Shown: positions 1 through 5,307 of the stretch, one piece after another
Position numbering within the stretch: the first letter of the stretch is position 1
How the letters are laid out: the number at the start of each line of letters is the position of its first letter
Assembly (NCBI GenBank): GCA_030529305.1
Contig: JAUMXD010000076.1
Span: 1-6,754, forward strand
DNA length: 6,754 nt
Direction: 5' to 3'
From: Allobrachymonas sp.
Lineage (GTDB): Bacteria > Pseudomonadota > Gammaproteobacteria > Burkholderiales > Burkholderiaceae
Notes under the pieces: model-generated
The model's input: the letters and a program-made list of their open reading frames with translations, nothing else
Told to the model about the DNA's origin: nothing
The model's database searches: none
Position numbers and translations under genes: made by a program

Positions 1-1
1 C

Positions 2-736
2 AAAGCCAGCCGCGTGCGCGTGTTCGAGGTGGGGCGTGTGTTTTTGCGCGATGCCAGCGTGCCGGATTCTGATACCACCGTGGCTGGTTTTCATCAACCC
101 ATGCGGGTGGCGGGCATGGCCTACGGCTCCGTCAATGCCCTGCAATGGGGGCAAAAAGACACGGCCAGTGATTTTTACGACGTCAAAGGCGATGTGGAGG
201 CCCTGCTGGCCCAGCAAGACGTGCGCTTCGAACCTGTGCAACATCCGGCCTTGCATCCGGGGCGTGCGGCAGCCGTGCTGCTGAACGGGCAGCCTATCGG
301 TGTGCTCGGCGAGTTGCATCCGCGCTGGCGCCAGGCCTACGATCTGCCGCAAGCGCCTGTGCTGTTTGAACTGGATTGGGAGGCTGTGCTGGGCCGCCAG
401 GTGCCGAAATTTGCGCCTGTGGCCAAAAACCAGTTCGTCGAGCGCGACATTGCCGTGATCGTGAAAGAATCGGTCACGCACGACCAATTGCTGGCAGCCG
501 TGCAAGCTGCGCCCACGCAAGGCATGTTGCGCCATGCCACGGTGTTTGACATCTTCCGTGCCAATCCCAAGGCAGCAGCCAGCAGCAACTGGCTGGGCGA
601 AGACGAAAAAAGCGTGGCCATTCGCCTGCAATTCCTCAACGAGCAGGCAGGCTTGACCGATGAAGTCATCGAAACCCTGCGCCAGGCCGTGCTGGCGCAA
701 CTGGCCAGCGATGTGCAGGCGCGCCTGCGTGGCTAA
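2..736 (+). CDS. pheT: Phenylalanyl-tRNA synthetase beta subunit, C-terminal part (5' end outside window)
   Basis: The beta chain of the cytoplasmic alpha2-beta2 enzyme that charges tRNA-Phe. The frame is open at the left edge, and 244 residues are present of a protein that is normally about 800. Family landmarks are visible: VFEVGRVF near the start, FYDVKGDVEALL about 55-70 residues in, then HPALHPGRAA and GVLGELHP. The last ~100 residues fit the ferredoxin-fold anticodon-binding (FDX-ACB) domain, with ERDIAVIV, then VFDIFR, then EKSVAIRLQF, and a final ARLRG. These last ~100 residues would contact the tRNA. The catalytic-like core and the B3/B4 editing region lie to the left of the window. 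The gene ends in TAA, and ihfA starts 36 bases later, the usual pheST-ihfA operon order. Nothing looks broken. Identification is secure from the motifs and the neighbour. Confidence 0.96.
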   Translation, partial: KASRVRVFEVGRVFLRDASVPDSDTTVAGFHQPMRVAGMAYGSVNALQWGQKDTASDFYDVKGDVEALLAQQDVRFEPVQHPALHPGRAAAVLLNGQPIGVLGELHPRWRQAYDLPQAPVLFELDWEAVLGRQVPKFAPVAKNQFVERDIAVIVKESVTHDQLLAAVQAAPTQGMLRHATVFDIFRANPKAAASSNWLGEDEKSVAIRLQFLNEQAGLTDEVIETLRQAVLAQLASDVQARLRG

Positions 737-758
737 GATTTGTGGCGGGTAACACAAC

Positions 759-763
759 AGGAG
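759..763 (+). promoter_or_regulatory. Ribosome binding site of ihfA
   Basis: AGGAG lies 9 bases before the ATG at 773. It settles the ihfA start, because the frame is also open upstream from a TTG at 740 that has no such site. Confidence 0.8.
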
Positions 764-772
764 CGAACCGGC

Positions 773-1132
773 ATGAACATCTCTTTCGACTCTTTGCAGA
801 CTCCAACGCTAACCAAAGCGCAGCTGGCCGAAAAGCTGTTTGACAACATCGGCTTGAACAAACGCGAAACCAAAGACATGGTGGATGCCTTTTTCGATCT
901 GATCGTGAAAGAGCTGAAAGAGGGGCGCGACGTCAAAATCTCGGGCTTTGGCAACTTTCAGTTGCGCTCCAAATCGCCACGGCCGGGGCGCAACCCGCGC
1001 ACGGGCGAGCTGATCTCGATTGAAGCGCGCCGCGTCGTCACTTTTCATGCCAGCCACAAACTCAAAGCCGTGGTGCAGGGGGATGAGGCACTGGCTGATG
1101 CTGGCGATTCAAATGATCTGGATCTGGATTAA
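773..1132 (+). CDS. ihfA: Integration host factor alpha subunit
   Basis: One chain of the IHF heterodimer, a nucleoid protein that binds specific sites and bends DNA sharply, acting in recombination, replication and promoter architecture. The ATG at 773 gives 119 residues. The HU/IHF fold is complete: the N-terminal helices contain [10 protein letters not shown] and [14 protein letters not shown], followed by VKISGFGNF, the DNA-binding beta-arm motif [10 protein letters not shown] with the intercalating proline, and [14 protein letters not shown]. The protein is about 20 residues longer than the ~99 of the E. coli subunit. The extra length is an N-terminal lead of about 14 residues and an acidic tail ending DSNDLDLD. 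Alpha rather than beta or HU is inferred from the position directly behind pheT and from the sequence style. It is probably cotranscribed with pheT. A terminator lies about 200 bases downstream. Confidence 0.95.
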   Translation: MNISFDSLQTPTLTKAQLAEKLFDNIGLNKRETKDMVDAFFDLIVKELKEGRDVKISGFGNFQLRSKSPRPGRNPRTGELISIEARRVVTFHASHKLKAVVQGDEALADAGDSNDLDLD

Positions 1133-1409
1133 GGTGCGGTTGCGAGTTATTGCTTTAACTTGTGGTCTGTGAACTAAAGAGGTAGCAAGGCTTGCCAAGC
1201 CGTCGGGCGGTGGTGGAGTGGATTGAGGGTTCCTGGCCCAGCCGTTCCATGTTGCTATATGCTCGTTATCAAGCGGCAGGCTTTCAACTGATGGGCTGGT
1301 AGCCAAGGCGCCAACAAGATGGATAATATGCAGCTGCCACAGGCAGATATTGCCTGTTTTTTCAAGTTCTTCATCAACTACGCCTAGCACTGCCTTGCCA
1401 CAAGCTTCC
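1133..1409. other. ihfA-merR intergenic gap
   Basis: A 277-base stretch between ihfA and the MerR gene, with no convincing coding frame. It holds a 13-base perfect palindrome (GGCTTGCCAAGCC, 1189-1201) with no T-run behind it, and a strong intrinsic terminator at 1339-1362. I found no tRNA and no promoter I would defend. The gap is longer than I would expect for this gene pair. Confidence 0.6.
1339..1362 (+). terminator. Intrinsic terminator after ihfA
   Basis: A perfect 7-base-pair stem (ACAGGCA / TGCCTGT) with the 5-base loop GATAT runs straight into a T-run. It points with pheT-ihfA and lies about 207 bases after the ihfA stop, so it could end that transcript or a small RNA within the gap. 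It overlaps an alternative TTG start for the next gene (1350), which argues against that start. Confidence 0.75.
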
Positions 1410-1841
1410 ATGAAAACGCCCGTTTTGCCCCCCATCCCTGCAAAGCGTTATTTCACCATCGGCGAAGTGGCGGATCTCTGCGCGGTCAAGCCCCATGTGT
1501 TGCGCTATTGGGAGCAGGAGTTCACGCAGCTTAACCCCATGAAACGGCGCGGCAACCGGCGTTACTACCAGCATCATGAAGTGCTGATGGTGCGCCGCAT
1601 TCGCGATTTGCTGTACGAGCAGGGCTTTACCATCAGCGGTGCACGTAGCCAATTAGATAGCAGCAAGAACCGTTCTGCGCAGACTGCAGAATCAGAGCTG
1701 CCCGCAGCGGAGCAAGCCCAAGGGCAAGCCTTTGCAACAGTAGATGCCTCATTGCCAATAACAAGCGAAAAAAGAAGCCCAACTGTGGATTGGCGCTTAA
1801 TTCGGCAGGAGCTGGAAGCACTGCGCAATTTTTTGAGTTGA
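1410..1841 (+). CDS. MerR-family transcriptional regulator (ihfA-neighbour type)
   Basis: A 143-residue DNA-binding regulator; its target genes are unknown. The N-terminal winged helix-turn-helix runs from about residue 14 to 85. It begins YFTIGEVADLC and continues with the family signature VKPHVLRYWEQEF. The wing follows as KRRGNRRYY, then HHEVLMVRRIRDLLYEQGFTISGAR. This is the version of the family commonly found beside ihfA in proteobacteria. The rest is a low-complexity, Ala/Gln/Ser-rich linker, then a short helix WRLIRQELEALRNFLS. That helix could be a dimerisation element, but no metal- or ligand-binding cysteine cluster is visible, so a metal-sensing role is not supported. ATG at 1410 was chosen because homologues begin shortly before the PAKRYFTIGEV segment. 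It has no good ribosome binding site. In-frame TTG codons at 1350 and 1395 would be alternatives, but 1350 lies inside a terminator hairpin. Confidence 0.88.
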   Translation: MKTPVLPPIPAKRYFTIGEVADLCAVKPHVLRYWEQEFTQLNPMKRRGNRRYYQHHEVLMVRRIRDLLYEQGFTISGARSQLDSSKNRSAQTAESELPAAEQAQGQAFATVDASLPITSEKRSPTVDWRLIRQELEALRNFLS

Positions 1842-1887
1842 TCGCATACGGGTAATATTGAGCAGCAATGCAATAGCATCGACAACC

Positions 1888-2457
1888 TCAATCCTCAATC
1901 CCCCGCTGGGACGGAATGCCTGCATCAAACGCGTGTTTGATGGGCTGCATTTCAGTCACGGTGTCGGCAATGTCGATGATTTCTTGCGGGCAGCGGCGGC
2001 CGGTCAGGCACACATGCACGTGCTTGGGACGCTGGCGCAGGGTGTTGATCACGTCTTGCAAATCCAGCCAGCCAAAGGCCAGGGGGTAGGTGATTTCGTC
2101 GCAGATGACTAAAAAGTATTCGCCGCCCAGAATGGCGGCTTTGGCTTTTTCCCAGCCGTCGCGCGCGAGTTGGGCTGATTTTTCCAGGTCTTTGCTGTCC
2201 CAGCTGAAGCCGTCGCCCAGCCCTTCGATGGGGTTGCCCAGTTGTTCGAACATGCGGTGTTCGCCAAAGCGGGCCGAGGGCACTTTCATGAACTGGTAGA
2301 TCTTGACGGTTTTGCCGCGCCCGGTGGCGCGCAGGGCCAGTCCAAAGGCGGCTGTGCTTTTGCCTTTGCCATCGCCCGTGTTGACGATGAGGATGCCGCG
2401 GCGTTCGCCCTCGGGCGTTTCGAAGGGTTTTTCGGTTGGAGGGGCGGTGATTTGCAT
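1888..2457 (-). CDS. cobO: Cob(I)yrinic acid a,c-diamide / corrinoid adenosyltransferase
   Basis: Transfers the 5'-deoxyadenosyl group of ATP to the cobalt of reduced corrinoids (CobO/BtuR/CobA family), in the cytoplasm, for adenosylcobalamin synthesis and salvage. The 189 residues match the family's ~190-200. The P-loop GDGKGKST is at residues 28-35 and is typical of this family. CDEITYPLAFGWLD in the middle and the C-terminal run LTGRRCPQEIIDIADTVTEM, followed by IKHAFDAGI and GIED, complete the signature. Start ATG at 2457 is supported by AGGAG 5 bases before it. It lies 8 bases behind cobU on the same strand, so the two are surely cotranscribed and perhaps translationally coupled. Its 3' end faces merR at a distance of 46 bases, with no clear terminator in between. 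Confidence 0.95.
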   Translation of the reverse strand: MQITAPPTEKPFETPEGERRGILIVNTGDGKGKSTAAFGLALRATGRGKTVKIYQFMKVPSARFGEHRMFEQLGNPIEGLGDGFSWDSKDLEKSAQLARDGWEKAKAAILGGEYFLVICDEITYPLAFGWLDLQDVINTLRQRPKHVHVCLTGRRCPQEIIDIADTVTEMQPIKHAFDAGIPSQRGIED

Positions 2458-2462
2458 GGGGG

Positions 2463-2467
2463 CTCCT
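2463..2467 (-). promoter_or_regulatory. Ribosome binding site of cobO, overlapping the cobU stop codon
   Basis: On the minus strand AGGAG occupies these bases, and its first two bases are the last two of the cobU stop codon TAG (2468-2466). This arrangement permits coupling of cobO translation to termination on cobU. Confidence 0.75.
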
Positions 2468-3044
2468 AGGGGTGTTTCAGACTCAGGGGCAAGCCCGCAG
2501 CCATGAAGGTGACGTGGCTGCAGGCCGCAGCCACACGTTGGTTCAACAGGCCCAGCGCATCAACGAAGCGGCGCGTTTCGGGCGTGGGGGCCACGATGCC
2601 CAAGCCCACTTCGTTGCTGACGATGAAGAGGCTGGCCTGGCAGGTGCTAATGGCGTGCAGCAAGGCATCGGTGCGCTCGGCTTGCTCTTGCACTGTAGCG
2701 GGTTCGGCCTGCCACGGCATGTGCAAGTGGGTGAGCCACAGCGTGAGGCAATCGACCACGATGGCCGTATCGGCACAGCTGTGCGCCAGCAGCTCGGTGG
2801 CCACGTCAGTGCTTTCAATGGTTTGGATGCCAGGCAGGCGCTGCGCGCGATCTTGCTGGTGGCGGGCGATGCGTTGGCACATCTCTTCGTCATGGGCCTG
2901 CGCGGTAGCCAGAAAAATGGCGCGGTGCGTGGGCCGCTGGGCCAGCCATTGGGCGGTGAGTTGCTCGGCCCGCGCTGATTTGCCGCTGCGTTGCCCGCCC
3001 AGAATCAGCTCTTTTCTGTTAGGAGAAGACATCGTTTCTGACAT
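2466..3044 (-). CDS. cobU: Bifunctional adenosylcobinamide kinase / adenosylcobinamide-phosphate guanylyltransferase
   Basis: Phosphorylates adenosylcobinamide and then transfers GMP to it, giving AdoCbi-GDP for joining to the lower ligand in cobalamin assembly. The start at 3044 gives 192 residues, near the usual 180-190; ATG 3032 is an in-frame alternative giving 188. Neither has a strong ribosome binding site. The open frame continues to 3227, but that extension does not resemble the family. The P-loop region is LILGGQRSGKS near the N-terminus. FLATAQAHDEEM and RIARHQQDR follow, and the His of the latter aligns with the GMP-accepting His46 of Salmonella CobU. VVDCLTLWLTHL, IVSNEVGLGIV, the arginine-rich ETRRFVDALG, LNQRVA and AAGLPL close the family pattern. 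The segment after HQQDR lacks the Trp usual in RPxxW and carries about one extra residue. It lies 8 bases upstream of cobO in one transcript. Confidence 0.94.
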   Translation of the reverse strand: MSETMSSPNRKELILGGQRSGKSARAEQLTAQWLAQRPTHRAIFLATAQAHDEEMCQRIARHQQDRAQRLPGIQTIESTDVATELLAHSCADTAIVVDCLTLWLTHLHMPWQAEPATVQEQAERTDALLHAISTCQASLFIVSNEVGLGIVAPTPETRRFVDALGLLNQRVAAACSHVTFMAAGLPLSLKHP

Positions 3045-3312
3045 AGGGCATCTTGATGGGTGGCGCAGCTTCAAGCCATGTATTGCGGCCAGATTGTGAG
3101 CAGAGCGGCAAAAGTTGGCGAGGCGCTGAATAGCTGTTGATTGACCTTGTTCGCGCGCCGTATCGACAAAATACAGAAGGCGATTCTGAGCTTGTGTATG
3201 GCTCTTGGCTATTGGGCAAAACACCAAGAAGGCGCGCTCAATCAGTGGATGAACAAAGGGGACAAAGCAGAGAGGCTTGCGGCTGGCAGCTCAACACTTT
3301 GGCACTCTTTTA

Positions 3313-3339
3313 TTGCCATGCCAGTTGGCACCATTGCAA
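3313..3339. repeat. Imperfect palindrome in the cobU-mltA gap
   Basis: TGCCA GT TGGCA (3319-3330) sits inside an outer pair TTGC (3313-3316) / GCAA (3336-3339). It could be an operator-like site or chance; nothing else marks its role. Confidence 0.3.
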
Positions 3340-3485
3340 CGAATGGAACCGAGCGAATGGCTTGAAGAAATGGGTTTTTAACAAGCCGCAGCATTGTAAG
3401 AGAAAGCATATGCCCGCTTGGCTGCAAGCATAGATGCGAGAATGCGCTGCATGCCCTAGCGGGACTTTTCTCATTTGCAATGGGC

Positions 3486-3534
3486 CGAAAAAACTGGCTG
3501 CGCGGCGTATTCGCTTTGCCGCGTTATTTTTTCG
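3486..3534. terminator. Symmetric, probably bidirectional intrinsic terminator
   Basis: The GC stem CGCGGC (3501-3506) / GCCGCG (3518-3523), with an 11-base loop, is flanked by an A-run on the left (CGAAAAAA, 3486-3493) and the exact complementary T-run on the right (TTTTTTCG, 3527-3534). On the + strand the T-run begins 3 bases after the stem. On the - strand it begins 7 bases after. The + direction is therefore the stronger. No recognised + strand gene lies upstream for it to end. Confidence 0.65.
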
Positions 3535-3627
3535 ATCCGTGAATGATGAGTTGAACAAGTCATTAAACAGGCTCTGATATCGAAAGCGCCCATGCCAGCC
3601 AAGCTGTGGGCATCCATGAATGATTGC

Positions 3628-3631
3628 GAGG
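3628..3631 (+). promoter_or_regulatory. Ribosome binding site of mltA
   Basis: GAGG is 7 bases before a GTG at 3639 and is the only good ribosome binding site near this gene. It lies inside the longer frame that begins at TTG 3624, which has no such site, so it decides the start. Confidence 0.55.
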
Positions 3632-3638
3632 TGCTGCC

Positions 3639-4814
3639 GTGTTGTTTGCCAAATCCTTTTCCGCTGTCATCTCATCAGCTGCGCAGAAACAGCGCTTGAA
3701 GGGAGCGCCGGGTTGTCAGCGGCATTGGCACGTATGGGGCAGCGCTTTGCTGATCGCTGGTGTGCTGGCCGGTTGCGCCAGCCGCACGTCGGCTCCATCG
3801 CCCACCCCATCTGTAGTAGGCACGCCCATTACGCGCGAAAAAAGCCGCTGGGTGCCCGTGCCGTGGTCAACGGTGCCGGGCATCACGGCTGATGCCGTGG
3901 GCGAAGCTTGGCCCGCCTGGCTGCAAAGCTGCCGCAAGCCCGGCCCCGTGTTCGCGCATGTGTGCCCCGAGGTGCAGCGCATGGCCCACGCCAGCGACGA
4001 AGACAAGCGCCGCTGGCTGATGCAGCGCTTCCAGCCCTACCGCATCGAAAGCCATGCCGGGCAAATCGAAGGGCTGCTCACCGGTTATTACGAGCCCGTG
4101 CTGCAAGCGCGCCGTCAACCCGGCGCGGGCTACAACGTGCCGCTGTACGCACCACCTGCCGGGGGCGCGCCGCGCAGCGCCTGGTACACCCGCCGCCAGA
4201 TCGATACCGACCCCGCCGCGCGCGCCGCCTTGCAAGGGCGGGCGCTGGTGTATCTGGCCGACCCCATCGACGCCATGATCCTGCACGTGCAGGGCAGTGG
4301 CCGCGTGCAGGTGCAAGAGCCGGATGGCAGCCAGCGCATGGTGCGCATGGCCTTTGCAGGCACCAACAACCATCCTTTCCGCAGCCCGTCGAGTTGGGTC
4401 GTGTCGCAAGGCGGGCGCGGCGGCAGTTGGGAAGCCATGCGCCAATGGGTGGCGCAAAACCCCGGCCGCGCGCAAGAGGCGATGTGGAGCAATCCGCGCT
4501 ACGTCTTCTTCCGCGAAGAAGCCATCAGCAACAACGCTGCCGCCAGCGGCCCGCGCGGTGCGCAGGGCGTGCCGCTCACGCCTGGCCGGTCCATCGCCGT
4601 GGATCGCGGCAGCATCCCCTACGGTGTGCCTGTGTGGCTTTCAACCCAAGGGGTGGCGGCTAACCTCAACCGCCTGGTGCTGGCGCAAGATACGGGCAAT
4701 GCCATTGTGGGTGCCGTGCGGGCTGATTACTTTGCGGGCTGGTCGCCCGAAGCAGCTGCCTTGGCCCACCGCATGAAGCAGCCGCTGTGGCTGTGGGCCA
4801 TCTGGCCACGGTGA
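3639..4814 (+). CDS. mltA: Membrane-bound lytic murein transglycosylase A
   Basis: Cleaves the beta-1,4 bond between MurNAc and GlcNAc in peptidoglycan, forming 1,6-anhydro-MurNAc, and acts as a lipoprotein in the periplasm. From GTG 3639 it has 391 residues. A hydrophobic stretch ends in the lipobox VLAGC with the lipidated Cys at residue 46, so the stretch before it is unusually long for a signal peptide. Without the usual Asp after Cys (CASR follows), outer-membrane sorting is expected. The MltA domain is clear: LTGYYEP (about 147-153), VYLADPIDAMILHVQGSGR, SNPRYVFFREE and GVPLTPGRSIAVDRGSIPYG. It also has the double-psi barrel (3D) motif LAQDTGNAIVGAVRADYF, whose Asp (about 351) matches the catalytic Asp308 of E. 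coli MltA. It ends in a strong terminator 60 bases downstream and appears monocistronic. TTG 3624 is an alternative start. Confidence 0.93.
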   Translation: MLFAKSFSAVISSAAQKQRLKGAPGCQRHWHVWGSALLIAGVLAGCASRTSAPSPTPSVVGTPITREKSRWVPVPWSTVPGITADAVGEAWPAWLQSCRKPGPVFAHVCPEVQRMAHASDEDKRRWLMQRFQPYRIESHAGQIEGLLTGYYEPVLQARRQPGAGYNVPLYAPPAGGAPRSAWYTRRQIDTDPAARAALQGRALVYLADPIDAMILHVQGSGRVQVQEPDGSQRMVRMAFAGTNNHPFRSPSSWVVSQGGRGGSWEAMRQWVAQNPGRAQEAMWSNPRYVFFREEAISNNAAASGPRGAQGVPLTPGRSIAVDRGSIPYGVPVWLSTQGVAANLNRLVLAQDTGNAIVGAVRADYFAGWSPEAAALAHRMKQPLWLWAIWPR

Positions 4815-4873
4815 AGCCAGGCTGCGTGAAGTGAAGGCTTTGAATGATTCGTTGAAAACGATTCGGCAGACGA

Positions 4874-4903
4874 GAAAGGGCGCATGAGGCGCCCTTTCTT
4901 TTT
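4874..4903 (+). terminator. Intrinsic terminator of mltA
   Basis: A perfect 10-base-pair stem (GAAAGGGCGC / GCGCCCTTTC) with loop ATGAG is followed by five T. It lies 60 bases after the mltA stop and points the same way. Confidence 0.92.
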
Positions 4904-5012
4904 GGATGCTTGCCCTTGTTTGCTGGTGCTGGGGTCGTCAAGCATGAGGCAGCAGCCATCCAGTGAAATCTGCAAGCGGCGCAGAAAGCGGTGAGTTACG
5001 GCTCGAATGTCA

Positions 5013-5062
5013 ACTCGCGCGCGTACTTGCTTTCGCGTAGGTACAAGGCGAGTGGATTTTTT
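5013..5062 (+). terminator. Possible second + strand terminator
   Basis: ACTCGC (5013-5018) pairs with GCGAGT (5048-5053). Just inside, CTTG pairs with CAAG (5044-5047), leaving a 7-base bulge on the left. Six T follow at 5057-5062, three bases after the stem. It is less compact than a classical terminator and might end an unseen short transcript or act as a back-up for mltA. Confidence 0.35.
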
Positions 5063-5071
5063 AGGCAGAAG

Positions 5072-5124
5072 CGCTCGTAGCAACGCCCGCAGTCTGTGCA
5101 GATTGCGGGCGTTTGTTGTGAGCG
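5072..5124. repeat. Long hairpin with 15-base-pair core
   Basis: AACGCCCGCAGTCTG (5082-5096) pairs along its whole length with CAGATTGCGGGCGTT (5099-5113), with one G-T wobble, leaving only TG between. An outer stem CGCTC (5072-5076) / GAGCG (5120-5124) encloses it across an internal loop of 5 and 6 bases. On the + strand the core is followed by TTGTTGTG, so it could act as a weak terminator, but no compact T-run is present. Confidence 0.6.
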
Positions 5125-5151
5125 AGTTTGTTGGCTTAGCGCAAGGCGGAT

Positions 5152-5176
5152 GAACGCTTCGAGACTTCAAGCGTTC
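5152..5176. repeat. Inverted repeat, 8-base-pair stem
   Basis: GAACGCTT (5152-5159) and AAGCGTTC (5169-5176) are perfect complements around the 9-base loop CGAGACTTC. No T-run follows on either strand. Role unknown. Confidence 0.45.
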
Positions 5177-5252
5177 GATTTGCCCGGGCGGTACGGGCGT
5201 TGCGGATGCGCAGAATAAAACATCAACATCCCAACGCACTAGCCTTTGGCGG

Positions 5253-5291
5253 CGGTGGGAGCAGGCGCTTACTGGTTCGCCGCTCCCACCG
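5253..5291 (-). terminator. Hairpin just downstream of pgk, probable 3' end structure
   Basis: A perfect 10-base-pair stem (CGGTGGGAGC, 5253-5262, with GCTCCCACCG, 5282-5291) is extended inward by GGCG (5264-5267) / CGCC (5278-5281) with one bulged base. It starts 16 bases after the pgk stop on the pgk strand. No T-run follows in the pgk direction, so it may protect the mRNA 3' end or act with Rho rather than be a full intrinsic terminator. Confidence 0.5.
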
Positions 5292-5307
5292 TTTGACCCC
5301 TTGGCTC

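Larger units (their letters stand above)
3045..3638. other. Gene-poor stretch between divergent cobU and mltA
   Basis: About 594 bases with no frame I recognise. The longest + frame (3137-3433, 98 codons) is rich in Trp, Cys and His and has no family motif, so I leave it out as a gene. The stretch should contain the promoters of both cobU (-) and mltA (+), but I could not pick either with confidence. It holds an imperfect palindrome at 3313-3339 (TTGC...TGCCA GT TGGCA...GCAA) and a symmetric terminator at 3486-3534. I looked on the cobU side for the conserved cobalamin riboswitch core and did not see it. Confidence 0.6.
4815..5307. other. Gene-poor, hairpin-rich stretch between mltA and pgk ends
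   Basis: About 493 bases between two convergent genes. Frames crossing it run into mltA on the other strand and show no family pattern, so I call no gene. The stretch carries the mltA terminator (4874-4903) and four further inverted repeats: 5013-5062, 5072-5124, 5152-5176 and 5253-5291. These are listed separately. Simple convergent termination needs one or two such hairpins, so the density is notable. Confidence 0.6.

Noticed and set aside
1109..1435. 108-codon - frame covering the ihfA-merR gap
   Set aside because: It overlaps both gene ends and the terminator, has no good ribosome binding site seen, and resembles no family.
1842..1887. Search for a tRNA-Pro gene or terminator between merR and cobO
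   Set aside because: Only 46 bases are present. No tRNA arms are seen, and the small ATTG/CAAT stem is too weak to call.
3141..3170. TTGACC at 3141 as a + strand -35 element
   Set aside because: No acceptable -10 hexamer lies at 16-18 bases, so I do not call a promoter although one is expected in the gap.
3045..3227. N-terminal extension of CobU up to 3227
   Set aside because: The protein from 3044 already has the family's full length, and the extra 61 residues do not resemble it.
3908..4663. 251-codon + frame and 202-codon - frame inside mltA
   Set aside because: Both are Arg/Ala-rich shadows of the mltA coding sequence with no motif of their own.
4727..5239. 170-codon - frame across the mltA-pgk gap
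   Set aside because: It overlaps the mltA 3' end and the mltA terminator antisense, and its composition (Arg/Ser/Leu) shows no domain.
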